A stretch of DNA of 64,000 nt from Echiichthys vipera (taxonomy: Eukaryota > Chordata > Actinopteri > Perciformes > Trachinidae). Positions 1-64,000 of this stretch are shown piece after piece; position 1 is the first letter of the stretch; every line of letters begins with the position of its first letter. The DNA is taken from contig OY829657.1 in NCBI GenBank assembly GCA_963691815.1, forward strand, positions 11,408,551-11,472,550, read 5' to 3'. The position numbers were made by a program, and so were the translations under genes. The notes beneath the pieces were generated by a model. The model worked only from the letters and a program-made list of their open reading frames with translations, ran no database searches and was not told the DNA's origin.

Positions 1-3000
1 CTAGCAGTCTCAGCCAAGGCTTTGTCATTCCTCCAGTTTAGCATGACTATTTTACTAGTTCCTCTCTTGAAGAGCTTCTCAAAAAAAAAATCCCACAGGA
101 CTTTTGAACATTCTAATAAAAAGATTTTACAGAGTGGTGTGAGTGTGAATTTTGGGGGATGAGGCCATGGAAAAAAGAAAAAGAGGTGAGCACAAGATCG
201 TCAGTGAGGGACAGGAAGAATAAAAAGGAAGGTGGTGAGCATGTTTAAGTCATGAATCGTAAAGGCACCATATCATGCTATATGCTACGTTTAAGTCATG
301 CTGAGTAATAACAAAATAATAAGATCAATGCACTCTCTGTAAGTTAATGCCGCTGTGCACTTACGTATAAACATATTAAAATAAAGTAATCATGCTGATG
401 TGAAAGTTTTAGACCAACTTTAAAAACTAGATTGATCAAAATGTGATGTTTTTCAAAGTAAAACTTTGAATTCATTTGTTATTTAATAGAGTGTCATTAC
501 ATTTTTTGATTGATCACTCAGACAGTGGTGCATACTAAATCAACCAGGCCATAATCAACCTTTGATACAATAAGCCTAGTGCTGACAGAAATAATCCACT
601 GGCCACCTTCTTAATGAATAATTGATGCCCATCTTAACAGGCTAATGAATGAATGTGGTTTGGTTTTGAGTGATAGCCCTCTCGTTGGTGAGTTATCCCA
701 GGAGGGACGGGGCACTGGAGACGGAGGTGCCATCCTCTATAACCTGTGTAATTGGTCATTTGACATGAGTGACTTGACTGTGTGTGTCCGTTCACCGCCA
801 GTTGAGACTGACCCTTTTACCCTATTGTTTGTTAGTACTGTTCCAGGTTATCACACCAATTAGGGCTGGGATAACAGTGATCAGGAAAGGAAAACAAAAA
901 GTACAAAAATGCATGCTATTAACTGAGTGCATGGAGGATCGGCTCAGTGATGGCAAGCAAGAGAGTACTCTTTCAACCTGACTAAAAATATTCTAAAAAG
1001 AAAAAATAAATAACTGAGAAGTCATATTAGAATAGGATGAAAAGAGTCACACATGGAAAATAAAAAAAGTTTTGTTTCAATATGTATACCGTGTATCTCA
1101 GCTAAAAGAAAGAAAATAAAACAGTGTGGAGAGGTGACAAGGCTCATAGGCTGGTCCCTGTGTGCATTTGTGTTGGGCTTGTCCAAACAATCATACTTAC
1201 ATTTTAGCACTATAATGCGCACACCCTATTTCCACAGGTCTGATAACATTCTAACTGCAGTTTCGGTGTGGCACTCTCACTAAACAATACCTTATTGACA
1301 CGAGCGCTGGCCTCACAATAGCCACAAAACATCAGGGTTCCTGTTTTTGTTGACACTGTTTAAGCCCTCCATTGAAGGCAAAAGCCACTGTGGACACAGC
1401 GATGCATAATTGGAGCTCTCTGTCATACAATACAACAAATCAACCCTTTAAATGTTTGAGCATGATAAGGCAGAGAGAAGGCACACAGAGGGGGAGCGGG
1501 ACAAAGACAGGGGGAAGTCAGGTGAATGGAAGTGTGGAAAGTTGATGGAAATGGAGAGTTAAGAGAGACTATGGAGTCGAGCACCACTAGGGGACAGTAG
1601 TAAGTCATGGACGGCAGCAGGAGCGGTGCTCGTGTTCGTGTGTGTTGTGCAGGCATGTGATTGTGTGTGCGGCAAACAGTGAACAAAAGACTTTCTTTGT
1701 TGCACTCTCAGATAATAAAAGAATTCAGAAATAGCTACTTGACTGCTTTAGAAAAGATCTTGACAATGCGTTGGCCCATAATGCACAGGAACAGGTCCAG
1801 ATTTACATAATCATATGTAATGTAAACCACTACGAGGCTCCACAGCCAACAAACAAACTGACTGGGGAGAGGGTGACAGAAGGAGAGGGATCTCCTTTCC
1901 CCTATGGACTTCATATATTTACTAAAAGTACATTTTGTTTCATCTGCTCACAACAACAGGACAATGTTTGCAAATGTTGTAGGGCTTGATGATTCAACAG
2001 AGAATAAGCTTCTCAGGTAAAGCACAGAATGAGAGGTACCAATTTTAAGCAATATTTTTTATTTACTTTCAATGATTTATGGCTTTAATTATTACACTTT
2101 CCTAAAGAAAGAAGCCCATGATTTAATGCTGATTCAAAAGTGACAACATGGCATTATATCTGGCAAAAAAAACAAAAAATTAAGCCTGTGTGTTGATGAG
2201 ACATAAAAATACGGGGACTTTCTCTGTGACCACAGATCAAGATGAATGACCACAGGATTTCACTCTGTAACTTGAGGCATTACTACTCATTTCTACTCTC
2301 TTTGTGTTGTACTTTAAAAGGGGTCATTTGTTTGCTAACTGGTTAAACAAAAGTTCACACCTCTGCGTACCTCTGACGTTGGATATAACTGTCAGAAGGA
2401 AGCCAGTGTTTCTATTTTTTTGCTATGGTAACCGAGGAAGTATATTCTAAACACGCTGCCTCCTCCTCCTCCTCCAGCAATTAAAAACAGAACAATAACA
2501 ATATCCACCAATGACAGCAGCTTCTGTACAGTAGTTATGCCCTTCGTTAGTTTCACAATGTTCCTCATGAATTAGTTAAGTCTGTTAATTGCACATTTAT
2601 TACACTGAAGGCCACAGAGAGATACACTAAATGGCTCCAGAATAAAATAACACTTGTATTGGAATCATGGAAAAATAAATTAAGCCTTTAGATTACAGCT
2701 TAACCTTGTGTCTCAAAAATAAGTCTCACAAATTGTATTTACTTGCCATTTAGAGGCAAAGGGAAAATTCTTAACCAATCATTTTATTGAGGAAAAAACA
2801 TTCAACGATAGTCTAAAAAATAATGTTAACAATATGTATGCCTGATGAGCAGGACTGAGTGAAAAAAACTTAGATTAATTTATACTAAAAAGACAATTTA
2901 GGAAGTTTATTTTCAAGACACAAATAAATAAAGCCAACAGCCCTGATTATTCCAATATTTACATTTGTCGCAAGTGCTTCTAAAACAACATGGCAAATAT

Positions 3001-5099
3001 CATATTTATTCAGGGACAAGAAAATAAGGCAAATATCAAAACCCTCCAGCAGCATAATCTCTTTGTGTATACACGTTATCGTCGCCTTTTCTGATCTTCG
3101 GCGTGTTTCATTATGGAGTGACGTTTGAGTGACACTGCGCCGGCTGTCACAGCCATGTGCTGAGGTTCCCTCTCATTTCCAGCACCAACAATAATAATGA
3201 CTATTCTAGTGCTAGCCCCACTATTTGTGTTATTGTTGTAGGGTGTCACACACAGGCCCTGACGTTTGCTATGCTATCAGCAGGAGTGTACAAATACAAA
3301 CACATTTGCCTGAGTTATTGACCTTTATCTCCCCACTTTCTTGACAGCCTTCTCCAGTTATTGACAATACAAACACATGGGACGACGCATAACCTTTCAT
3401 TTACAGAGCACACTCTCTCTCTCGTTGTATCTCGCCCTCTCCCTCTCTTTCCCTCTGTCTGTGTCTCCCTGCTCTTGCAATTTGTTTAAATAAAATGGGG
3501 CAGACAATGGTACCGCTCATTTCTGCCATTTTTCTTTCACTCCAAATTTCAGAGGATAATATCATTAGACCAATACAATGGCTGCTATTCAGCCTTAGAT
3601 ACACAGATATTTCAAGTATTCAATATAGTTTTGACATGCTGACATTAGGGGAGAGTGTTGTTTCCCTATTTGTTTGCTTACAGTGTCGATTCCGTCATAA
3701 ATCTTAGATTACGAAGGCAACATGTTTGTCTTTATGATGTTCAAATTACCACAGAAATGTGGACATGGTCAGTACAATCAACACACGAATACTATGCAAA
3801 ACAAAGAAAGAAATCATTTTGAAAAACAAAAAATTGCTACTGTTGAAAAATGCATATCTACATATGTATATACATTTATATCCAAACACACAGAAAAGTA
3901 TAGAGAGTAGTTTTATTTATGCAGAATAAGGGGCAACATAATTATTCTGAAAATTGGACAAAATCCATAAACCCATAATAAACAGAATAATTTACTGCAT
4001 CTCAATACAGTGTTGAATAACAATGGTCATAAAAACCACTAGTATTCCACTAATGATTCTCCTCCAGGATTTATTGTGTTTTTCAATGTGTGTCCTCTTG
4101 CATTTCAGCGTGAAAAATAGCACACATAAAATACGGATGTCCCCACCAGTCAGCCCCTCTGCAGGTACTTCAGAGCCCCAAAATTAAATTTTAAACAATC
4201 CAGACCAGTGTTGGTGACCATGGTTAATCATCAAGAAACAAAGACATCAAACAATATTTGATAATGAGAAAAATGCCTCGAGGATATTAGGGGATGGGGG
4301 GAGAGCACAGCGTGAGCTTCGGCAGCAGAGCTGGGTAGAGAGGCCAGACCAGACACAAGCCACATTCACATGTCTGTGTGTGGTGATGGTGGGTGTCTCA
4401 GTGTGTCTGACACACAAAAAATACACACACACACACACGCACCCATGCAACTTCTATCGCATGCACATATGCATACACACATGCATATATGCACACACTC
4501 AGTCCAGACACACACACACCTCTTATGGAGTTAAAAAGCCATTAAAACATTACCTCTTTTTTTAAAGTTCATGATGAGATAATTAGAATTCAGTGTATAG
4601 AGCCAGTGGTGAGATTACAGCTTTGTGAAATTGTGCTTCATTTTGAACTTGCATCACGCCTCAACCCAATTATCTGCAGTTAAAATGGCTTAGTGAGGCT
4701 CCAAACTGTGACTGAAGCGAAAAAGTACAGACAAACCAAAAAGTTTTCACCATAAATAAAAGTGATTATTTTCTCAAAATGTTCTAAAAGGCTAAAAGGC
4801 TGGACTTCTATTGGATGCATCATTCACACCAAATCTTATTACATTTGGATGATATTAATTCATCTTAAAAGTGTATTCATATACTGGAAAATGATACATT
4901 TAAAATATTCAAGTATTTATAAAAAAACACAATTCTTTTTAAAAAAAACTTAAATTGTAAATTTGTAGAGTAATACACGTGACACAATGATTTCATTTTT
5001 CATCAGGCCAGTGTAATTAGTGCTAACTAAAATAAGAAATGGGGGACAGGAGAAGGGAGGGAGGAGAAGGAGCGCTGGGTAATCAGGAGAAAATGTTTT

Positions 5100-5300
5100 T
5101 TTCCCTCTCCCTCGGCCAAACCGTTATTGGGTTATCCTTGATTGACGCAGCGTTAACGCTCTGGCCAAATCGAAGCAGATCCAGCAACCTAGGCCGAACG
5201 GCAGCATGTGCAGCCACCTCGGACATGCAAATTGCACCCAGGCAACCCGTTGACTATGATTAATGAGCCTGGGCTGCAGCCTTTGTTTCCGCTTGCAGCC
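5100..5300. promoter_or_regulatory. candidate distal enhancer upstream of cdin1
   Basis: A dense run of developmental-type motifs: TGATTGACG (5139-5147), the perfect palindrome AGCGTTAACGCT (5149-5160), a POU octamer ATGCAAAT (5225-5232), a PBX-HOX-type TGATTAAT (5257-5264) and a SOX-type CTTTGTTT near 5280. GC content is higher than the flanks and there is no repeat signature. Confidence 0.45.
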
Positions 5301-6465
5301 GTTTAGAGTGAAATACAATCCCAAAATATTATCAATCCTCTCTTAATCCAGTAAATTTGTTCACATCGCACGTGTTGTTTTGAGCAATTTACAGCCAAAT
5401 GTGTGCATGCGTGTGTGTGTGTATGTTATGGGGGTGAGCACAATTGCATTTAATTACATGTCCTGTAATTAAATTCATTAAAGGATAATAAAATAAATGG
5501 AAGAAACAGCTTTGAAAGCTAGGGTGAAACACATGTGTCTTGTCTCCCATGATGTAAAATATGGATGTGGGATTTTCAGGGGCAGCCATGCTGTTCAGGG
5601 GGGAATGCATGAATCCGATACCTTGCTAATACTACAGGCATTTCCTGGTTATGGCTTGCCTCATGTTTAAACTGTGATTTTTAGAGCAGAGATCCCAGAC
5701 TCCCTGAAGATTGGAGAGCAATTCTGTGGTGCAGAGGAGTGAAGTCACTGACTTCACAAATGGAAAAAAGAGAAACATTATGACAGTAATGCTGACGATC
5801 TAGTGTAACAAAACGCTCTCTATGTATTGTGAGTAATATCACTGGATATGGTAAGGAGGGACTAATGTGCCAGACATGGGAGGGCTTGCAATTTCCTTAA
5901 ACTGTGTGATGAGTAAAGGAAATTACACAACCTCACAAATCTTACATTCATCGACTGAAGATGCTGTCGATAAAAAGCTATTTCTCACGCGCACACACTT
6001 TCCCCCCTGCACAGCCGCACACTTTCCCACTGCTGCAAGCAAAATGTAAATGTTTTCCAGGCATTAAGGTATATAAGTGCCATTAGTGGCACAGTGCTTA
6101 GCACTACAATGGTGTGCCGAGAGCAGTGGAGCAGAGATCAGTGCAGCGTCTCCTGGATATCAGAGGGAGACATCCTTTGTAAATTCATCTCCCACTGTGA
6201 GCAGGCTTCACAGCTGGTTAACGGCACTGTGTGTACCGCTGCCCTGTTTACATGCAGCCTCCAAAGCACTCATCTTTCCCCCTGCATCCTTTCCTTGTAT
6301 CCCCTCCATCGCCTCACTCTCTCCTTCAGCTCTCATCACAGTGGCCATCAAAGATGCGCACAAACTGATTCAACGCAAGGGTGTGTGTGTGCGCACACAG
6401 GAGTACATACACACACAAGTAGACACCTACATACAACAAAATCTCTGATCCCTTAGCTTTTGGAG

Positions 6466-6750
6466 CCATTACAGTACACTGCCTTCGAACCCCTTCTCTG
6501 ATTTTTATCTTTTTATACCATCACATTACACTGATCCTTTTATACCTATTACACACGCAGCTCCCTAACCAAACCCCCTGATCCTCTGATACCTAGATGA
6601 GTAAACTGCTCCTCCTGCCCCTGACCTCAGCCCTTTGTAGCAATCAGACCAGACTTCCTCAGAGGCCCTGATCTTATCTGGCCATACCAATCCCACTACA
6701 CAGCTCCCTTTTGTAGCCACCACAGAGCACTGAGCCCTTTCAGATCCAGG
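6466..6750. repeat. possible highly diverged minisatellite (~48-bp period)
   Basis: Successive segments share a loose pattern: a CTCC/CCTGA start, then TTTGTA or GATAC, then a CCA...ACA end. Rough units begin near 6560, 6608, 6656 and 6703. Identity between units is low, so this is a by-eye impression. Confidence 0.25.
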
Positions 6751-7689
6751 GACTGTGCCGGTGAACACACAGCCCGAGACCTCAGCTCATCTCAGACATC
6801 ATACTACACTGCCCAACAACAATGAGCTCCATTTTCTGATGCACCACAGGTCAGATAGAGCCTTTCTGCTCACCGATGCATTGTTCACCCACAATGGAGG
6901 AAACCAGCAATGTTGTTACCACAGAATGGTTTTTATGTCATCATAGGCTTACAGACAATAATGCCAATTTGAGTTGAGATGTTTGCACATTTTAAGGCTA
7001 ATTATTTGTGGAGATGAGTATGTTGTTTTAATAAAAAATAGAAAAATGTGAAACTCACCATAAAATGACTCCCTGCATGTGTCTGAAAAGAAAGAAGGTT
7101 CAGTAGGAAAATCTATTAGGGTAGTCTGAGGTTTAGCACTGTTCAGAGACTAATTACTCAGCAATGCCATTGTAAAATTATATTGATCTCAGGGGATGTA
7201 TTTGACAAATTAGGTCTTAAAGATTTTAGTCCTATCTAAGTATCGTCTAAGATCAACACACCAGACGGAAACAAATATACGGTTCAGAGGGAGATAAAGA
7301 AACAAAATCAATCATTAATTGATCATTGACAATTTTCCCTCAAATATCAATTTGTAACCATAAGACAGGTATTTCCATCATAACGTTTTGGCGCTACAAA
7401 TGTTACAACTGTAGTCAGAGCAAATATGTGTCCTTTAAATTCTACATTATTCTTGTATGTTTTACGGATCTTTTCTTCAGTACATCCTCAGCCTAATTTA
7501 CATATTTCTGCCGAGGGCATTTTAAGCACTACCTTCACTGGTGAGGTGAAAGGTGTTGATGATTCTGGGGACTTGAGGCTGAGGATAGCCCCAAAAAATC
7601 CTGCAGGATGTAGAAAATAATTAAGGTAAGCCCAGACCAATATTCTCTGCAAATGTAAAAGAATACAATACATACACATTAATAATGTG

Positions 7690-8050
7690 TCAGGATATGG
7701 TCAACGTTTTCTTTCATTTCATATTCCGATAACAATATCCTATCACAATATAGCATATTTTCTGGTAGTAATGAATAGTCTACATGAAATAACCTCACAG
7801 TACAGTATACTCCTGTGTGAATTAAACTTGATAAATGGAAAGTGGTTCCTGATTTTATTTTAACTTAGTGCAAAAAAAACATAATGTGCAAGGATCAGAA
7901 CGTAAAGTGTCGTCTGAATGACGTACATATTGCCATAACGCAGTTTGGCTGTTGGTTTTTCAACATTGCTATAGAAACAGTATAATATAAAATGTATACA
8001 AAGGATATCTTTGTATTGTTTTGATGATATATGTTATCATATTGCCCAGC
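7690..8050. repeat. probable dispersed repeat ending in a TATTGCCCAGC motif
   Basis: AT-rich with repeated GATAT/ATATC words, ending at 8050 in a TATTGCCCAGC-type terminus. I recognise that end from a widespread teleost repeat class whose other end reads roughly AGGGCTGGGC. No ORF. The left boundary is uncertain. Confidence 0.4.
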
Positions 8051-8879
8051 TTTAATGTGTCATTGCAGTAGAATTTGGTAGACTTAAAAAAAATATTGTA
8101 ACCACTGCGCTTAATTGGAAACGAATCAGTTTTATCAGCAGTTTCAATTGTTGTATTTTGGAGTTGTAGTTCAATAAAATAAATTCATGATGAGAACACT
8201 TTTAACAGTTTTAACAGGGCCTGGATGGATGCAGAATATTGTTAATATTTCTTGTTAAGCTCCATGAAGGGGAAGATCAGGTTTTGCTTGGTAATCACAA
8301 CATTTAATTGATTTAGAATGTATATCTAAATGCGTTTCAAGTTGCATTGGACTGTAAGCTGCATTACCAACTCCACATACAAATGTGACTATTATCAAAG
8401 CAAAAACATGTCTTTTGAGGAGGCACCATCTTCCAAAGCAAGCTGTTTGCAGCTTATTTTGTATATTTTGTCATCAGTGAGAGCAAAATTTTTATGCACA
8501 GCAAGCAATAAACTAAACTAAACTAAACTGTCTTTAAAGCTCGGTAAATTACCGACAGAGATTGCAGTGAGTAGCTGTAAAATAATGTACTCTACATACA
8601 CATTCAGAGGCGCTCCATCATCTCTCCTTCTCTGTGACTCTACTTCTCAGTCACGCTCCCTTCCTCTCAAAAATACAACTTTTCATTTCATCATTTTCAT
8701 TTTTTTCTTCGTTCTTTCGGACTTGTGAGCAGTCAACAAGCGCTTTAGATGTGCCCACTACTCATTTCAAGTTACCTGTCTTTTCTATCGCTTGTATTTG
8801 CCGAGAGTACAGTGATGCTTCGGGGATGCAGTGTGAGCAGCAGCACCTTATTCTAGCTGAACTCCGCCTTCGTGCTGCC

Positions 8880-9010
8880 AAGTGACCAATCACCTGGAGG
8901 TATACTCAGTTCCGCGGTTGAATCGACCAATCAGCGCGCTGCTCACAGAAAAGTCTCCTCTTCAACTTCCTAGCGGGAAGCCACTATCGGGAAGTGTCCA
9001 CAGGCAGCAG
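8880..9010 (+). promoter_or_regulatory. probable cdin1 core promoter (TATA-less, CCAAT/ETS type)
   Basis: Two same-strand CCAAT boxes lie at 8886-8890 and 8927-8931. The second has the full NF-Y-like context GACCAATCAGCG. They are followed by two GGGAAG motifs at 8975-8980 and 8990-8995; GCGGGAAG is E2F/ETS-like and CGGGAAGTG is ETS-like. There is no TATA box. The layout, 350-450 bp upstream of the start codon, suits a housekeeping promoter. The exact transcription start is not visible; it probably lies around 8940-9000. Confidence 0.6.
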
Positions 9011-9019
9011 GGATAACTG
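8960..9019 (+). other. cdin1: putative non-coding exon 1 (5' UTR) of cdin1
   Basis: The sequence after the CCAAT/ETS cluster ends in a plausible donor, AACTG|GTAAAC at 9019/9020. The next good acceptor, TTTACAG ending at 9301, precedes the start codon by 37 nt. No ATG occurs between about 8940 and 9019 or between 9302 and 9338, so the leader would be free of upstream start codons. The left boundary is a guess and splicing of this UTR intron (282 bp) is inferred. Confidence 0.45.
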
Positions 9020-9212
9020 GTAAACAAACCTTTTTACGTGTTTTTTTTTTTATTGCTCTATAGTCAATGTGACAATGTGTTGCATACGATAGTCATTCAG
9101 TAATCTTTCGAGGATGAGGCGACATGTTTTATGTTGTGATATGCGTTTGGTGTGTCGGGCTAGTGTCTAACATAAAGCTAAGTTTGGTTAGCAGTGCGGG
9201 TGCAGCTGTTTT

Positions 9213-9229
9213 TGACAGCTGTCAGTCAC
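9213..9229. promoter_or_regulatory. MEIS/PREP/TGIF-type palindrome in the 5' UTR intron
   Basis: TGACAGCTGTCA (9213-9224) is a perfect 12-bp palindrome matching the TGACASSTGTCA consensus of TALE homeodomain proteins, followed by GTCAC. It lies about 200 bp downstream of the proposed first exon. Binding is inferred. Confidence 0.5.
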
Positions 9230-9338
9230 CTCACGTTGTTTACCTGTCAAAATAAAGAGCATCCGTTAATCCAACTCTCGCTTTGTGTTTGTAATTTACA
9301 GATAGATACAGTCATACAGCCATACTAATCAAACAACA

Positions 9339-62173
<52,835 letters not shown>

Positions 62174-62189
62174 CTGCCACAACAGCCAG

Positions 62190-62195
62190 AATAAA
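62190..62195 (+). promoter_or_regulatory. candidate poly(A) signal AATAAA for cdin1
   Basis: A canonical hexamer begins 17 nt after the stop codon. Use of this site would give a 3' UTR of only about 35-50 nt. The downstream sequence is purine-rich rather than GU-rich, so a later signal (for example AATAAA inside 63404-63411) may be used instead. Confidence 0.4.
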
Positions 62196-63016
62196 GACAA
62201 AAGAGTGAGGAAAGGAAAAAAATATATAAATGGAAAGAAAGAGAGAGGAAGGCAAGGAGGCGGGAAGTGTAGGAACAGGGGTGGATACCTAGATCCGGAA
62301 GCAATTTGGCTTTCCTGCAGTGTGAGACGACTGCAAAAAAAATCTGCCCTGAACTCCACCTGACCCTCTGTCTCTGTCTGTCTCTCCCTTCCTCTTTTTC
62401 ACTGCCCCAAAGCTACCACATGTAAACACACACCATCTTTCTGTATATCTGACAGCACAGGGTCAGATTCATACCTGTGTGCGAAATCACCGAGACCTTC
62501 CTGGTTGCGATCAGCTCCTGGCCCCTGGCCCCTGGATGGCCTCTCGTAACGGACAGCCAGGGTGAGAGCCTGGGCCAAAGCAGGACATAAGGCCCTTCCT
62601 TATCATACCCAAAGCCCTGGCCTTTGTCACTCCTTCCTCCTCCACTCCATAGGCAGATAAGAGAGGTGCGGTCCGGGGGCTGGGTGGACGCCTGTCTCTC
62701 ACCTGCGTCACTCAGTGCCCTCTCAGTCACTCTCCAGGGGGGTAAACAGGATCATTTCTGATTAAAGATGGCCTCATTGTGACCTTTTTCACTTCACAAA
62801 ATCTATTTAGGATGTATTTTTCTTATTTTACCACAGTAGGTTGAAGCAGGGGTTCACATTGGGACTAAATTACATTAAATTACTAAATATCTCTTTAATT
62901 CAGTAAGTCTAAATAAACTATAAATCTTCACATTTAGGGTACAATTTCTCACTCAGGTCCCACAGGTGTGTTTTCCAGCTTGACTGGCTTTCATCATCGA
63001 TGTGTTGAATATTTTT

Positions 63017-63295
63017 CCCATTAAATGGTTTATCGTCTACAAAACATCAGAAAATCACAAAAAAAAGTTCATCACACTTTCCTAACCAACAGTCCAAAAC
63101 CCAAAGATATTCATATTTACAGTCATATAAATAAATACTCACATATGAGAAGCTTGTTTGGCATCATCTGCTATACAAATCAAAATGATTCATCGGTAAT
63201 CTAAATTGGTGGTGATTCATTTTCTGATTTTTTTTATACATTTTCTGTCTTTCTATCAACTGATTGATTAAGCGATTAATAATTTCAGCACCAGG
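63017..63295. repeat. dispersed teleost repeat (CAGTCCAAAACCCAAAGATA type)
   Basis: Contains ACAAAACATCAGAAAATCAC, AACAGTCCAAAACCCAAAGA, ATGAGAAGCTTG and a terminal TGATTGATTAAGCGATTAAT with TTTCAGCACC. I recognise these, in this order, from a very common fish interspersed repeat that often lies near 3' ends of genes. Degraded, non-coding. Confidence 0.65.
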
Positions 63296-63947
63296 ATTGT
63301 AAAAGACAAAAAACATTCAATTTTGTTACATTCTATCCCACATTTTACATGATCATTTAAAAGAACGTTTGTGTACTGTGTCATTTTGTATATGTTTATT
63401 GTTAATAAATAAGTTTTGATAAATGATTTTTGATAATGTTCTTGTCATTAATATTTATGTTTAAGCAATGTGAGTGCCTTCAGGTACGTACAGTAGAAAC
63501 ACCTGATTTCCATGTAAAGGTGTGCGACTATCCAGCAGTTGTCTGTTACACTTCTTTACGACCTCGGTTCCTTTTATGAGCAGATACCAATGGAAGAAAC
63601 ACAGCCGGGCTAGGGGAACCAGAAGTGAACATAAAGTTGAGTGATGCTTTTAGAGGCAGATATGCACTGCCTATAGGGGGTCCCTGTTCTGTCCTCTTCT
63701 TTATGGCACAAAAAACGTTAAGAGGAAAGAAAGTGAAAGGGCGAAGAACCTGCCACCAACTCAGAAAATGCATCTTATAACAAGAGGTATGTATTGTTCC
63801 CCCTGAGTGTTACAGTATTGAAACGGAGTAAAGAGAATTTGTATCCTAATACACACATCTTTGAATACAGAGAATGTGTTGCCATCCATCGCCTGCAGAG
63901 TGACGAATCAAAGCAGACCTCAGGTGAAAGGTATAGTGATATGAATT

Positions 63948-64000
63948 AAAAGTCCCGTATCATGCTCATTTTAAGGTTCATACTGGTATTTTGGGGTTTA
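63948..64000. repeat. start of a dispersed teleost repeat, cut by the window edge
   Basis: AAAAGTCCCGTATCATGCTC followed by ATTTTAAGGTTCATACTGG and TATTTTGGGGTT matches, from memory, the conserved end of a high-copy perciform repeat. It continues past 64000. Confidence 0.6.

Larger units (their letters stand above)
1..8879. other. non-coding 5' flank of cdin1
   Basis: No gene recognised on either strand. AT-rich, with small simple repeats (CTC repeat 2459-2476, CT-rich 3411-3460, AC tract 4422-4438) and an AACTA pentamer run at 8511-8529. A diverged repeat-like block lies at about 6466-6750 and a dispersed repeat at about 7690-8050. Candidate regulatory blocks lie near 2040-2100, 3060-3280 and 5100-5300. 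Confidence 0.75.
62174..64000. other. 3' flank of cdin1
   Basis: After the stop codon come a purine-rich stretch (62190-62285), GC-richer single-copy-looking sequence (62400-62750), the dispersed repeat at 63017-63295 and AT-rich sequence with AATAAA at 63406-63411. No downstream gene was recognised; meis2 would be expected further right, in the opposite orientation, if vertebrate synteny holds. Confidence 0.6.

Noticed and set aside
6077..6456. Two overlapping + strand ORFs of about 120 codons
   Set aside because: No recognised domain, both frames are equally open, and the composition is not coding-like.
7307..7330. ATCAATCATTAATTGATCAT as a strong HOX/PBX array
   Set aside because: AT-rich low-complexity context makes chance occurrence likely; kept only as a weak note.
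8511..8529. AACTA repeats as a LINE/SINE tail
   Set aside because: Only about four copies and no recognisable element body upstream.
62413..62730. Minus-strand ORF as a possible last exon of meis2
   Set aside because: The translation has no homeodomain or MEIS C-terminal features; meis2 is expected further right.
63261..63280. TGATTGATTAAGCGATTAAT as a PBX-HOX cluster
   Set aside because: It lies at the end of a dispersed repeat whose copies usually carry this motif, so it is not locus-specific evidence.

Overview
The window is vertebrate nuclear DNA, almost certainly from a ray-finned fish. It is AT-rich, has large introns with GT-AG borders, carries many long dinucleotide microsatellites (CA/TG, TA) and holds several dispersed-repeat fragments of types I associate with spiny-rayed teleosts. 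There is one protein-coding gene: the fish orthologue of CDIN1 (human C15orf41, CDAN1-interacting nuclease 1). It lies on the + strand and its whole coding sequence is present. I assembled it from 11 coding exons at 9339-9439, 19242-19287, 20249-20313, 21142-21202, 24304-24376, 31674-31753, 32146-32195, 33733-33800, 35322-35387, 35634-35739 and 62038-62173. Every exon has GT/AG borders and compatible phases. The joined CDS is 852 nt including TGA, giving 283 aa; the human protein is 281 aa. A CCAAT/ETS-type TATA-less promoter and a short non-coding first exon are proposed at about 8880-9019.

Layout. 1-8880 is the non-coding 5' flank, with several candidate regulatory blocks (the best at about 5100-5300) and one dispersed repeat. 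8880-9440 holds the promoter, the 5' UTR intron and the first coding exon. 9440-35740 holds coding exons 1-10 separated by introns of 246 bp to 9.8 kb. 35740-62037 is one 26.3-kb last intron, about 40% of the window, with the longest microsatellites and many single-copy-looking blocks. 62038-62173 is the last exon. 62174-64000 is the 3' flank, with two dispersed repeats, the second cut by the window edge.

Interpretation. In vertebrates CDIN1 sits next to the homeobox gene MEIS2, and I infer that the long introns carry long-range enhancers, probably for meis2, which would lie beyond the right edge. Signals that fit this include two near-identical 17-bp copies of a MEIS/PREP/TGIF-type palindrome (9213 and 19748), a consensus PBX-MEIS decamer (51890), and a perfect 20-bp palindrome made of two inverted PBX-HOX-type motifs around an E-box (55701). 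The protein and exon structure are read directly from sequence. The enhancer calls are inference and need cross-species alignment. I found no tRNA, rRNA, CRISPR, intact transposon or second gene, and nothing I can honestly call a new enzymatic system.
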